Source: Dasypus novemcinctus (taxonomy: Eukaryota; Chordata; Mammalia; Cingulata; Dasypodidae). From it: DNA of 64,000 nt. The stretch covers positions 34,932,796 through 34,996,795 of the forward strand of contig NC_080690.1 in assembly GCF_030445035.2 (NCBI RefSeq), read 5' to 3'. The notes beneath the pieces were generated by a model. The model was not told where the DNA came from and did no database searches. It saw nothing but the letters and a program-made list of their open reading frames with translations. This document shows positions 26,641 to 38,639 of the stretch, in pieces (the stretch's first letter is position 1; every line of letters starts with the position of its first letter). The position numbers were made by a program, and so were the translations under genes.

Positions 26641-26859
26641 AGAATAAAAATTTAAATTTGTCTTCCTTTCTATTGTATTTCACAAGATTATTATAAAATC
26701 AAGTAACATAAAAAATGTCAAGGATCAACACGTTGTATTTTGAATGGCAGCCTTTTAACACGCATCCAAATTCTTTAGGTGCGTAATTATTCTGTGTGCA
26801 TGTGATGTGTAATACATAATTTGTAACATTTGTGGAACAGTTGCAGTTTACCATTCAGT

Positions 26860-27430
26860 TTCTTATTTAATCCTAACACAAAATTGGTGTAGTAGACAGG
26901 TCAAATATTAAAATTCCAATTTTACAGATGAGAAAATTAAGGCCAAAAAAAGGTTGAAAGACATGCCCAAGGGTACCCAGCCAGAATTAGTATTAATTAA
27001 TTAATTAATTTATTTATTTTTAAAAGATTTATTTATTTCTCTTCCCACCCTGGTTGTTTTTTGCACTCACTGTCTGATCTCTGTGTGCTCTTCTGTGTCT
27101 GCTTGTCTTCTCCTTAGGCGGTGCTGGGAACCCATCCTGGGACCTTCCGGAGTGGGAGAGAGGCCCTCCATGTCTTGTGCCACCTCAGCTGCCTGGTCTA
27201 CTGTGTCTCTTATTGTCTCTCCTCTGTGTCTCTTCTTGTTGCATCATCTTGCTTACCAGCTCTCTGCGCGGGTCAGCTCTACTGCATGGGCCAGCTCACT
27301 GGTGGGCTAGCTTGCCTTTTCACCAGCAGGCCCCAGGAATTGAACCCTGAACGTCCTATATGGTAGAAGGGGGCCCAATCGCTTGAGCCACATCTGCTTC
27401 CCCAGAATTAGTATTTAATTTTAAAGCATT
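26860..27430 (-). repeat. MIR split by a SINE
   Basis: 'attttacagatgagaaaatt' at 26918 and the following 'gacatgcccaagggtaccc' are the reverse MIR core. It resumes after the SINE at 27402. Confidence 0.8.
26981..27415 (-). mobile_element. divergent tRNA-derived SINE with 14-bp target duplication
   Basis: Body 26995-27401, minus strand, with a tRNA-like head near 27310-27400 and a different body from the DAS copies at 26052 and 36535, so probably an older or sister subfamily. CCAGAATTAGTATT flanks it at 26981-26994 and 27402-27415. Confidence 0.88.
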
Positions 27431-28095
27431 GGCAACCAGCTGTAGGTGCATAATCTATTGAATGCATTTTTATTTTCCTCACAATTCATAAATCCAAGTA
27501 GAAGGAATGTAAGAGCTAAGATCCTTGGGTGCAGCTTTTCTTCCCCATCTTCGCCCAGAGAAGGCCAGATTGCACAGTCTCTCCATATTGCAGTTGATAC
27601 CCACTAATAGACTCTGCCTGGAACACGACATTTATCTCCTTCTCATTTGTACCACACAAATGAAGTTAAAATAATGGCACTTGGTTGGCACTGAGGCAAA
27701 CCAGTTCCAAAGTGTCCCACTTTTTCTGTTCTATTCAGCACTCAGAGTTGATGCGAAATAACAAATAAATCCTCTGCCCCAGTTTGAGAACATAGCCTGG
27801 TTGTGTGGCAAAGGTCAGAACTGTCCTCCCAGTGAATGCTTAGTCATGGGACCTCCCATCCTAGGTAGAACCGCTGAATCAGAGCTTTCTGGGGTGGGGA
27901 TGGGGGTCCTGGCTGGACTTTCTCTGAGTGTGAAGCAAGAGGGGGGACTGAGCTGGTGATGGGGCCGAAAGTGTCTTTGGAGGTCCACAGGGATGTAGCA
28001 GAAAGGAGGCTGAACCGGAAGCTGGATTATTGGTTTAAGCTTTCACTCCAACGTCCACTCACTGCGGGAACCAGGGCAAGCCGCAAACCACGTCA
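27431..28095. other. unique sequence, nothing recognised
   Basis: No gene or repeat seen. Confidence 0.4.
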
Positions 28096-28099
28096 TCCC

Positions 28100-28250
28100 A
28101 TAAGGTGTAGAAAGAGAACTGGACTTTGAGTCAGACAGACCTGGGTTTGAATTCTGACTCAGCGTCTTACTGTGTGATCTTGGCCCAGTGCTTTCCCTTT
28201 TCTGGGCCACATTTTCCTCATCTGTAAACTGAAGGGCTCTTTGGATGCCC
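28100..28250 (+). repeat. MIR SINE
   Basis: Well-preserved: 'gacctgggtttgaattctga', 'actgtgtgatcttggcccag', 'ttttcctcatctgtaaactg'. Confidence 0.88.
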
Positions 28251-29690
28251 TTGACGGAGACATTTTCTGCTAGCTCATGTTATGATCTCTAGGGATCCAC
28301 CTCCCTGTCTGTGAAGTGGGGAGAGTGATTCCTGCCCGTTGATCTCCCAGGCTGTTGAGAGAGGCTTGGGGACCAGGGAGTGTTGGGGGCCTGGGAGGCT
28401 TTCTTGGTCTTAGATGTTTTGGGCTTTGGAGCCGTTCCCTAGGTTTTCAGCAGTCCAACCATTATCATTAACCCCACTTTTTTTTATGGTCCCTGAGATA
28501 GGCTGCATTTTGTCAGAACCATTATCTTACATTAGCTGCCTTTTTAAAGTCTGTTCATCCCTCAGTGAAGAGGCAATTCAGATTAATCACATGGAAATGG
28601 CAGGACAATATTCCACTGGCAACTGGAGGGAGAGGGCCTCTAGTGCTCCGATTCCCCCCTTTTTTCCCCTTCTACTGCTCCCCTTCTTAGGACTAACCAG
28701 CCTGGGAGTGGTACTGTATCCATGACACGCAGTCCCTCAGAAGGCCATAAGGAAATGACCTCTCCCTCCTCTCTCCCCTCCAATGCACACACACGCACGC
28801 ACACACACACGCACACACACACACAGTGTCTGAGGCTCCCCTTGCCGTTTACTGGGTTCTCTGGGTAGACAGGCAAGAGCAAAGCCACGCCCATGTGGGG
28901 GAGGGGCAAGGACTCCCTTGCAGGGAGTGGCTAGAACATCCAGGGAGCAGGGATGCCGGCCTCTCTCTTGGATTGCAGGCCTATCCTTGTGGTCACTCTG
29001 GTGGTAAAGGTCACACAGGGTCTCTGCCCTATGGGGACGGCCAGAAGCAAGACAGAGCACCCCCCACCCCCATCCCCGGCCTCCTCTGACCTTAAGAGGC
29101 CCATCATTTGTGAACCAAATTTGGTGTGCGAGTTGAAGGAGTCACAGCACCCCACTGTACCCCCAAAACCAGCATGTTAGAAGCAGAAGGGGTCAGTGAG
29201 AGCTCCAGGAGGCCAGACATTTCAGGGACTATGAGGTCCAGCCACATTCGCACATGGAGATTCTCCCACTGGAATCCTTGGAGACCAAGCTTTCATTCTT
29301 CTTGCGACCTTGTCTATAATGTAACCCATTTGTCTCCCACCCTATGCTGAACTCGATGGTTCATTGCCCTGGCAGCTCAGCCTCAGAGGTGAATCTGCCT
29401 CCAAAACTCTCTCTTCTAGAGGAGAAAGTCACCAGCTGTGTATGGCAGCCAATATAATATGCCTTCATGGTTCTTTGGGCCTAAATAAAAAAGAGGGTCC
29501 CCTCTACCCCCCAATTTGGGCTCATCCTTGCAGCTGTAGGTAGAATCCCAGGGTTCCTATAGACCTTAAAGAACCCCAGTCCACACTCGATGCCTGGCAT
29601 CTCTCGACAACATCCCCAGCAAGAGTCACCCGGCCTCCTGCGTAGGCCTTTCTGGGGTCTTTGCAGAGTCACATTGCTCCTTCCTCTTCT
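28251..29690. other. unique sequence with a CA microsatellite
   Basis: Apart from the CA tract no gene or repeat is clear. Open frames are short and unlike known proteins. Confidence 0.4.
28786..28825. repeat. (CA)n microsatellite with CG interruptions
   Basis: About 40 bp of CA repeats with three ACGC interruptions. Confidence 0.95.
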
Positions 29691-29694
29691 CCCT

Positions 29695-29815
29695 TTCCCT
29701 CCCACAATATGTACTGAGTATCTGCTGTGTGCCAAGTTCTCTGCTGAGTCCTGGGGATGGTGCAGTGAGCAAGAGAGACTTATCTCACCTCCAAGGAGCT
29801 CACGTGTCAATGGGA
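29695..29815 (-). repeat. L2-like 3' end fragment (tentative)
   Basis: 'gtactgagtatctgctgtgt' with 'gccaagttctctgctgagtc' is the common mammalian motif seen at reversed L2/MIR-class 3' ends. Confidence 0.5.
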
Positions 29816-30574
29816 TGGGCCTGGGACAGATCTGATTTTGGGAAACTCTTCCTTACACTGAGAGCCACATCTGTCTCTCTGTGGCTTCCCCTCACTGACC
29901 TCTAATCTCTGAAGCAAGACTGTTCTGGGTCTAGGTAGGTGGGGATTTCAGTGGGGAACTCCCACCACTTCTTTTAAGGACGGGGCCGTCCTGCACTTCC
30001 ATCTACAATGACGGAGTCTCAGGGAGGGGCTAGACTGCCAGCGTGGCATCTGCCTCCCCTCCGTTCAGTGGTGGATTGCTGTAAATCGTCCCCCAATCCA
30101 TTTCACAAGGCAATTGGTGTTTAAAAGTCTGTAACCACAGGAGATTGCCAATTTCCATGCTTTAGCTCCAAATCAAGTTAAGAATCTGATGGATGTACTC
30201 GAGGAAATCATGACTTTTATTATGTGGAAAAACACATTGTCATATGATTATGAGGTGTGTATCACACATGTATTTGACAAAATGCAATTTACATAGTGTA
30301 AATGATATAATATGGTCCGCTAATTAAAGTTATATTTAGAACATAGCATACGTTTTATCATGTAAGAAATAAAATCTTTGGCAAGTTTATCAAATATATC
30401 AAACAATCTGATGACCTTTTGTGGGCTTTGGGAGCTGGCAGGAACCTTAGTAGTTATGTAGGCCTCTCATTTGTATGACAGAGGAGACCAACGTGGAAAG
30501 ACCCTAAGCTAAACTGCTACAGAAATAGACATTGGTTGGAGACCCAGACTCAGATCTTGGAGCATCTTCCCAGC

Positions 30575-30665
30575 AGCTGGATGGATTCCCATTTCGTAAA
30601 TGAGGGTATTGAAGCTTTTAAGAAGTGAAAGCTTTGGTGTTTTGCTAAGGCCACATCGCTGGTGT
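30575..30665 (-). repeat. MIR fragment
   Basis: 'cccatttcgtaaatgagggt' followed by 'gctaaggccacatcgctgg'. Confidence 0.65.
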
Positions 30666-31385
30666 TTCCATGTATAGTCTATGTGAAGTGTACTATGCTT
30701 ATAAGGTAAGCTATATACTTTGGCAGCTGGTTATAGATAGAGACCATTTAACATGTGCTTCTTTTCTACCTCAAAATTCTATGGTGGGGGCTGGTCTTGT
30801 GCGGGTGGTGAACAGCATAAACAAATGGAAGGGGATCGGGCTGACTCTCAGGGTGGGGGAAGTGTCTTTTGCGAGGACTTGATGAGTCATTCATCTATCA
30901 ATTGGATGGGCCTGGGAAGAAGCAAGACCATGGGCCCCCTGTTCTGAGGGCAGCCCTCAGGGTTAGCAGAGACCCTGAGCAGGAACCTGTGGGCTCCAAG
31001 CCAAGCAAAGAACTGGTTCATGGGAGCCAAGAAGGAGACCCCAGAACATCACCAGGAATGCTGTTTGTATTATGCTGTTGGCCCACATGGCAATGGTTCG
31101 TTGCTAGAACTTTGTCCCAAGACCCTTGCTTCAGGTCCACAAGATGTTGCCTCTTCCTGGTCCCTGGGTTAGTGCCCTTGATCCTCTGATCCAGGCTGCT
31201 GGTCAGACATGCTCACCAGAGCACCCTCAGGGGGGTGCAGAATGGGGTCAGGCCATCGTCGACAGGGTCTTGTGGCTCAGCTCTTCTTGAAGGCAGAGTG
31301 GAGCCCATAGACAGTTCTGGAAAGGTTTGGCACCCACCATAGGTGAGGTGGGGCATTGTGGATAGAGAGAGAAAACCTAAGACAA
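30666..31385. other. unique sequence, nothing recognised
   Basis: No gene or repeat seen. Confidence 0.4.
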
Positions 31386-31389
31386 TTTA

Positions 31390-31960
31390 TTTCATTTGTT
31401 CATTTGACAAATATTTACCGAGAATTTAGTATATACCAGTCACGATTCAGGGTGTTTGTAGATACTGCAGTGAACAGACAAGGTCCCTTTGCTCATGGAA
31501 CTCACATTCTAGAAAGCAGAAAGACAAGAAACAAGCAGACACATTCATGTATAGTAGTTTTTTCACAAAGTGATGGCTGCCATGAAGAAAAGCAAAGCAG
31601 AGGGAAAGGATAGCGAGTAATGAGGTGCACTTTTAGGGGCCTTTTCAGACACCTCAGCACAATTGGGCAGAGATCGGAATAAAGTGAGGAAGCAAACCCT
31701 GGGTGTGTTTTTGGGCATGGCATTCTAGCAGAGGGAACTGGAGGTGCGGCGGCCCTGAGAGGGAGAGATGCTTGCTGTGCACAGAGGAGGATGTGGCTGG
31801 AGAGGAGACAGGCTGCGGGAGGAGAGGGCAACGAGGAAGCCCTTGACCAGACCAGCAGAACTTTGTCCATCACCATAAAGATTTTAGATTTTATTCTGAG
31901 CAAGACTGGGGAACCATTTGAGGATTATGAGCAGATTCTCCAGCTGTTGCATGGAGTACA
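31390..31960 (-). repeat. old L2-class interspersed repeat (tentative)
   Basis: Begins 'gttcatttgacaaatattta' and continues 'ctcatggaactcacattcta', then 'tttattctgagcaagactgg' near 31890, a common mammalian pattern. Family name uncertain. Confidence 0.45.
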
Positions 31961-32432
31961 GACTGTGGGGGCAAGAAGGGAGATGGAGAGAGGTGGGGGA
32001 GCCCCCAGCGGGTATCCCAGGGTCTGCTGTTTGAATGAGCAGATGCAGTTGCAAAGTTTCTGGGGGATTTTGTTTTGTGTGAAGGTATAAAAAGCACCCC
32101 ACTTTGCTGGCTTCCTCTCAACAGATTTTCACATCTACCTCTTCCCTGAAGCCTCCCTGGATTGGGTTGGAGAGAATCCCTGGTTTCCCATTCTCTTGTG
32201 CTCTCTTTGCTCTTCCTCATGGGGGAGGCGAAAGAGTACTGGGCAGGGAAATCTTTGCTCCCTTTCCAGCCTTGGAGGATGTAGCTGGTGAACTTGTGCA
32301 CATCACTTACCATTTCTGAGCCTTCCTTTCAACCCTCTTAAACTAGGGCTTTTCTTCTTTTTGTTTCTTATCCACAGGATTGTTGTTAGTGTCAAAGTAG
32401 ATAATGGTAAGTGAGAATATTTTCTAGAGTTA

Positions 32433-32859
32433 AGAATTAAGCACAGGCAGCGGACTTGGCCCAGTGGTTAGGGTATCCGTCTACCACATGGAGGGTCCAC
32501 AGTTCAAACCCTGGGCCTCCTTGACCCATGTGGAGCTGGCCCATGCACAGTGCTGATGCACGCAAGGAGTGCCCTGCCATGCAGGGGGGCCCCCCGCGTA
32601 GAGGAGCCCCACACGCAAGGAGTGCGCCCCCAAAAGGAGAGCCGCCCAGTACAAAAGAAAGTGCAGCCTGCCCAGGAATGGTGCCGCAGACACGGAGAGA
32701 TGAAGCAGCAAGATGACGCAACAAAAAGAAACACAGATTCCCGTGCCGCTGACAACAACAGAAGCGGACAAAGAAGACACAGACAACCGGGGTGGGGGGG
32801 GGGGAGGGGAGAGAAAGAAAGAAAGAAAGAAATCTTAAAAAAAAAAAGAAGTAAGCACA
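32433..32859 (+). mobile_element. full-length DAS-type SINE with 13-bp target duplication
   Basis: Body 32446-32846 starts 'ggcagcggacttggcccagt' (pol III A box region), has B box 'cagttcaaaccctg', the full DAS body, a G-rich tract and (GAAA)n/poly(A). AGAATTAAGCACA and AGAAGTAAGCACA flank it (one mismatch). Confidence 0.94.
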
Positions 32860-32894
32860 TGAAAAGGACTATGTTCTTTGATTTATTTTATTGT

Positions 32895-33331
32895 CCTGCT
32901 GTTATGGATTGAATAATGCCCCCTTCCCCGTCCCCCAAAAGATATGCTCAATCCTAACCCCTGGTCCCATGGATACAATCCCATTTGGAAACCAGGTCTT
33001 TGAAAATGTTGTTAGTTAGGAAGAAGCCAAACTGGTTTAGGATAGGGCTTATAAGCAGAGGAAATGTGGACTGTCAGCGAGAGAGACAGGAAGAGATGGC
33101 CACGTGACCGAGGCAGAGCTCCAGTGATGCTGCTTCGAGCCAAGGAACACGGTGGGTTGCCGGCCACCCGCTGGAATCCAGGAAGGGAAGGGAGTCTTCC
33201 CTTTAGAAGGAAGCGTGGCCCAGCCAACACCTTGATTTCGAACGTCTAGCCTCCAGAACAGAGGCGGTAAAATTCTGTTGCTTAAGGCCTATTACTTTAT
33301 CATAACAGCTATGGTCAACGAATATACCTGG
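32895..33331 (+). repeat. MLT1-like LTR (solo)
   Basis: Begins TGTTATGGATTGAATAATGC at 32900. It contains 'gtgatgctgcttcgagccaa', 'aacaccttgatttcgaacgt', 'ctagcctccagaacagaggc' and 'ctgttgcttaaggcc', the MLT1 3' signature. Flanking CCTGC/CCTGG is a likely 5-bp target duplication. No internal region. Confidence 0.8.
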
Positions 33332-33736
33332 CTATTCAGAAATAACATTATTACATGCTACCTGGGTGGTGAAATAATTTACAAGATACAAACTCAGTGA
33401 ACTAGAAACAAACTAACCAGCTATATAGCCAGTCAAGCAAGTAGAGATAAAAGAAAATGGTTCATGTGAGCTTGGTGGTTTTTCTTTAGGTTCTAGAGGA
33501 TTCTGCTTTCAGCGCCAACTCCTATTAATTTCACTCTCTCCAGGGACAGATTAATTAGCAGTGTTCAGAGCAAAGGCTTGGATGACCCATGACTACCAAC
33601 AGCAAACCAAGATTCCATTCTGATCTCTGAGAAGGGATCCTGACTTTCTTAGAGAGTTTCAGCCACGCTTGGAAGTTAAGGCATGTTAGGTCATCCGCTC
33701 TGTTAGTTTGGATTATTTTTTCCTCAATTCTTCTTA

Positions 33737-34202
33737 CCTCTTGTCTTAGTTGGCCAAAGGCTGCCAAAGCAAAGTTCCAGAAGTGGCTTGGCTTTTATAA
33801 TGGGGAATCTACTCGAGGTAAAAGCTTACAGTTCCAAGACTGTGAAAATGTCCAAATCAAGGCACCATCAGTGATGCTTTCTCACCAAAGTCAGCCACTG
33901 GTGATCCTGGCGTTCTGCCTTGTGGTAAGGCAAGATTCCTGCGAGGTCCCTGCCTTCCCCCTGGGCTCACAGTCTCCTGGAGCCCAGCTGTGGGTGATCA
34001 GGCATGTGGCTTATCTCTTCAGCCTTGAGATGCTCCATGGGCACAGCCCCTTGGGGGTCCAATCAAAAGTGATCTAATCAAGTGAACTAATTGTGGTCTC
34101 TTAACTGAATCCAATGCAATCAAAGGGTCTCAAACCCACAGGAAGGGATTAGGTCATAATCTTTTTTGGGGGGGTTCACCAAATTCAAATTGTCACACCT
34201 CT
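33737..34202 (-). mobile_element. solo LTR with perfect 5-bp target duplication
   Basis: Body 33742-34197 (456 bp) starts TGTCTTAG and ends GTCACA (TG...CA), flanked by CCTCT on both sides. On the minus strand its 3' part resembles MLT1/ERVL-class LTR ends ('accttgatttggacattttc', '...ggccaactaagaca'). No coding sequence. Confidence 0.83.
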
Positions 34203-34610
34203 CTATCCTTGCCAGGGCTTTCCCATGACTCTAGTACACTTAACTGGTTTACTGAGTTTGGGCTTGGTCGTATGGCTTGTTTTGGTCAACGGGTTGCAGG
34301 TAAAAATGAGAGTGTGCAAGTTCCAGGCTGAGACCTTCTGAGGCAAGGTGACTTTCTGCCAGTCTTCTTGAAGCTTCTGTTCTGCATTATGAGAAAAACA
34401 TGGCCCATCCCTGGGGAAGATACAAAACAGATCGAAACACCCCTAAAGCACCGGTACAGTCTAATTCAGCTGAGCCCAGCTAAGCCCAGCTGAGAAGTCA
34501 AATGATAGTTGACACAGGAGCATGAAATGAATATTTGGTTGTTAAAAGCCACTGAGATTTTGAGATTGTTTGTTACAAAGCATTATTACAGTAAAACCTG
34601 ACTGTCATAC
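34203..34610 (+). repeat. MLT1-like LTR, diverged
   Basis: 'ttggtcaacgggttgcaggt', 'aaaagccactgagattttga' and 'ttgtttgttacaaagcatta' are the usual 3' landmarks of this ancient LTR group. Starts directly after the solo LTR. Confidence 0.6.
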
Positions 34611-35530
34611 TCTCTCATAGCCAAAAAGTTTTGTTAACTACCTCAGCCTATTCTTCAGCTATTTTGAATCCTTGGGGCTACTGTAAGCTCTTCAGGGAGC
34701 TGCTCAGGCTTCTGTTTGCTCCCTTCTGTGACTTTAGCTTATTTGTTCATATCAATGAATCTTTACTAGGTGGAATAAATCCAAAGAGCTGACAGTATGC
34801 CTATAGCCAGGAAAGTACCTCACTCAGAATCAGGCTCATGTTGATACCAAAATAAAAGCTTTAAAGTTAAGAAGGTTAATATAATCTTTTGAGATGGAAA
34901 GACAGAACAGCCCCTTAAAGGCTTCAAATGAGAAATAGATCAGGGGTTGCAACAGAGAAAAGAAAACCATCTGCCACTGCAGGGCCACCTTTGTGTTTGA
35001 AGAGTGACTTCTATCAAAAGCTTTGAGACTTGGTGAATCAGGAAATAACTTTGTTTTATCTTGTCAGCAACTGCAACCAGGCCTGAGTTTAAAAATAAGG
35101 TTAGAATCTTCAGCACCTTTATCTCTAGCTTAGCCTATGGGATAAATAGATAAACTCGGATCCTCTAGCTGATTGGAACTAGGAAAGGTTATCCAGGATT
35201 GGAAGAGCAGGGAGTATGTAAAGTAAGAGCCCAAAGGGCAGCAGAGACCCTTGACTTGGAGTCACCTGGGCACCCTCTGGCCTCTAGTATGTCTGAGTCA
35301 TAAACTCAGGGTGTCTCACATATGGGGACTTAAAGGTCACCTGCCAACTCTCTGTTCAAGGCTTGAAACTCTTCAAAGCTTAGCCTATCCGCAGACACCT
35401 CCAATGAGAGATAATGCTCCTTTCCAAGGTTACATATTTCATCTTTAGCTAAGTAGTTGTTAATCTCTGTCACTTAGTGTGTCGTTCTCCCTCTTGTGTG
35501 TGCTCTCTCCCAGTTCATCACATATCTTAC
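34611..35530. other. unique sequence, nothing recognised
   Basis: No gene or repeat seen. Confidence 0.4.
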
Positions 35531-35536
35531 AGTTTC

Positions 35537-36181
35537 AGAATAGGGGTTGGGGGGAAACGGATGTGGCTGAGGCGACTGGGCTCCACCTACCACATGGGAG
35601 GTTGCTGGTTTGGATCTTGGTACGACCAAAGAAGACAGTGAGCTGGCATGATGGGTAGATGCAGCAAGCTGACACAATAAGAGGCACAAGAAGAAAAAGA
35701 AAAAAACATAATGAGAGACACAACAAAGCAGGGAGCAGAGGTTCCCAGTGCCTCCTAAAGAAGACAGCGAGCTGACATGATAGGCATGTGTGGCGAGCTG
35801 ATGCAAGAAGGTGACGCAACAAGAGACGGGGGGAAGAAAAACAGAATGAGAGACACAACAAAGCAGGGAGCAGAGGTTCCCAGTGCCTCCTAAAGAAGAC
35901 AGCGAGCTGGCATGATAGGCATATGTGGCGAGCTGATGCAAGAAGGTGACGCAACAAGAGACGGGGGGGAAGAAAAACAGAATGAGAGACACAACAAAGC
36001 AGGGAGCAGAGGTGGCTCAAGTGATTAGACACCTCCCTCCCACATCAGAGGTCCCAGGTTCAGCTTCCTGTGCCTCCTAAATAAGGAAGACAAACAGACA
36101 CAGCAAGTGCAAAACAGTAAGAGGGTGGGGAGAAATAAATAAATAAAATAAACCTTAAAAAAAAAAAAGAACAGGGGTTGG
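35537..36181 (+). mobile_element. multi-unit tRNA-derived SINE with 135-bp internal tandem repeat
   Basis: Body 35551-36167. A tRNA-like head at about 35560-35630 is followed by a unit that starts at 35710, 35845 and 35981 (periods 135 and 136), the third running into another tRNA-like head ('gtggctcaagtgattagaca') and the A-rich end. The 14-bp target duplication AGAA[T/C]AGGGGTTGG at 35537-35550 and 36168-36181 includes the first bases of the MER5A-like element. Confidence 0.88.
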
Positions 36182-36470
36182 CAAACTTTTTCTATAAAGG
36201 ATCTAATATAAATGCTTTAGGCTTTGTGGGCCACACGATCTCTGTCACAACTCCTGGGCTCTGCCGCTATAGTGTGGAAGCAGCCGTGAGAGCATGTAAA
36301 TGCATGAGTGTGGCTGGGTGCCAATAAAACTTTATTTGTGGTCACTGAAACTTGAATAATTTTAACATGACATAAAATAGTATTCTTTTGATTTTTTCCC
36401 AACTATTTAAATATGTTAACCCTTTAAATAGCTTAACTCATGAGCTGTATGAAAACAAGGCCAACCCCTG
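36172..36470 (+). mobile_element. MER5A-like non-autonomous hAT element
   Basis: Starts CAGGGGTTGGCAAACTTTTT, contains 'ttaggctttgtgggccacac' and 'gccaataaaactttatttgt', and ends 'ggccaacccctg'. All are MER5A/Charlie landmarks. Confidence 0.9.
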
Positions 36471-36534
36471 GCAAAGTTTCTCTCTCTTCAAGACAGTCTT
36501 TTAGTTCTTCTAACGGTAGAGACAAAGAGGTAGA

Positions 36535-36981
36535 CAAAAGCATCTCTCTCTCTCTTTTTTTTTTAAGATTTATTTATTTATATCTTTCCCCTCCCCCCTC
36601 CCCACCCCGGTTGTCTGTTCTCTGTGTCTATTTGCTGCGTCTTCTTCTTTGTCTGCTTCTGTTGTTGTCAGTGGCATGGGACTCTGGTTTCTTTTTGTTG
36701 CGTCATCTTGTGTCAGCTCTCTGTGTGTGCAGCGCCATTCCTGGGCAGGCTGCACTTTCTTTCGTGCTGGGCGGCTCTCCTTACGGGGCGCACTCCTTGC
36801 GCACAGGGCTCCCCTACGCGGGGGACACCCCTGCGTGGCTGGGCACTCCTTGCGCGCATCAGCACTGCGCATGGACCAACTCCACACGGGTCAAGGAAGC
36901 CCGGGGTTTGAACCGTGGACCCTCCATGTGATAGATGGACACCCTAACCACTGGGCCAAGTCCGCAGCCAAAAGCATCTCT
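36535..36981 (-). mobile_element. full-length DAS-type SINE with 13-bp target duplication
   Basis: Body 36548-36968; minus-strand head with 'cttggcccagtggttagggt' and a B box, (AAAT)n tail at the left. CAAAAGCATCTCT flanks both ends (36535-36547, 36969-36981). Confidence 0.95.
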
Positions 36982-38220
36982 TATTAAGGATGGTGAACAA
37001 TTCATCCAAGAGTCACATGTCCCTGCTCATTTGCAGCATGGTGAGCTCCCAAGTTGTCCCAAAAAGGCATTCCAATTGCAGTCCCACCCATCGATGCTCC
37101 TGGCAGTCCCATGCTGCTCTTTGTTGCTTTCCCCACCTGGGTGGTGCTGGGGCCACCTGAAATGGTCCTAAGGGAGCTTATATTGTCCATTTTGGGGAAA
37201 TAAGTGGATTGGAACTCAGCACCACTACTGGAGTGGAGGAACAATTACATTAAAGTATTAAATTGCAGTTTAGGGGAAGTTCAAGATTTTGTGTGTCAGT
37301 AAAGGACCAACAAAGTAAAATTAAGCAGCCACTCTGCCTCTTAAGGCTGACTAGATGTCCTGGGCCTGGTGCCATGGAAATCGGTCCTGCACAGAGTCAA
37401 CCCTCCTAGACTCTCCTGACTTTTCCTTCAGGAACCCCTCTCTACAGTTGTTAACCTCCTTCCAAGAGCCCCAGAGAAACTTTCTTGATCCAGATAGAGA
37501 ACTTTGTCAACAGAAGCTTCTGACCTGTGGGCTGCCTTCTTTTGCCAAAGTGCCCCCATCCTGGGCAGGGCTGGCTGGGCTGGCCAAGTCATGAGGGGTG
37601 GGTAGCGGTGGGGCAGGGCAGTGAGAGCAGTGGATCCCTGATTTTTGTTAGCTGTGCTCCTGTCTCTCCCCAGGGACCTCCCAACCCAAACCAAATAAAA
37701 GTAATATACATTTCTAGGATTGTTAACAGCAACAAGATTTCTTCAGCAGAATTCCTTTGTTATTCATTCATGCAAGCATTCATTCATTCCATGAACATTT
37801 TTGAGAGCCTACTCTTTACTGGGATTCAAAAGGGACACAAAGATGGAAAAAGTCTGGCCCAGGCGTCCAGGGCCTTGGTTAGAGGGTGAACCAATGATTG
37901 CAAGGGAGTGTGGTAGAGGCCTGGAGGACAAGGTCCCCTGCTATGTGAAGGACACCATTGCACAGGTGCCCTGAAGACTTCGGCCTTGTGCTAGGGATGC
38001 TGGGAGTCCAGCTGGCTTTTCTGTCTCTCTCTTGTGGCCTCACTTTTCGGTCCTCATGGAGACAAGTGCACGTGTTTCCCAAGGTGGAGAGTTTGGTACA
38101 AGGTGCTCTATCACCGGAAAGAGACCTCCCAGCATTTTCTGTGCTAATGGTGCAGGAGGCCAAAGGATGCCAACATCAATAACAACATAGCAGCTGCAAT
38201 AATCACATCTAATGATGACT
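36982..38220. other. mostly unique sequence
   Basis: 37765-37870 resembles a reversed L2/MIR 3' motif ('cattcattcattccatgaac', 'tactctttactgggattca'). Otherwise nothing recognised and no gene supported. Confidence 0.4.
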
Positions 38221-38224
38221 GCAT

Positions 38225-38620
38225 CCCTACCACGTGCCTGGCACTGGTACTTCAAATGCCTTTTCTAATTTCACCTTCACGGCAACCCTTTGCGGTAGGT
38301 GCTATCATCACAGAAGAGAAACCCAAGGCCAGGAAGTAACCTGCCCAAGGTCTATGAAGTGATACAACCTGTATTGGAAGCCAGGCAGGCTGAGTTCTGA
38401 ATCTGCCCTGCTGTACCACCCCTGTACGGAAATCGAGATGGTCAAAAGGAAGAGCAAAGCTAGATTTTGCCTGTCTCTTCTGGGCTGGGTACTTGACTCT
38501 CAATGCCTCCCTTAATCTGAATGATTCCCTGTGCGGGGAGTGCCAGCATCCCCATTTCACACGTGAGACCCCTGCAAGGAGTGACTTGCCCAGGACCACA
38601 CAGAACCTTCTGCCCTTCCC
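38225..38620 (-). repeat. two MIR fragments
   Basis: 38225-38420 has 'cacgtgcctggcactggtac' and 'agtaacctgcccaaggtcta'. 38485-38620 has 'catccccatttcacacgtga' and 'cttgcccaggaccacacag'. Both are reversed MIR cores. Confidence 0.75.
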
Positions 38621-38639
38621 ACAGCTTGTCCCTCTGGCT

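Noticed and set aside
28414-28725. Possible small gene in unique sequence
   Set aside because: 103 codons with no domain, no splice support and no conservation evidence available; frames of this size are expected by chance.
32446-32530. Genuine tRNA gene at the SINE head
   Set aside because: A and B boxes are present, but the sequence continues into the SINE body without a tRNA 3' end or terminator, and it lies within a target duplication.
35474-36032. 172-codon minus-strand frame with internal protein repeats
   Set aside because: The repeats are the 135-bp tandem units of a SINE read in antisense; 135 is a multiple of three, which keeps the frame open.
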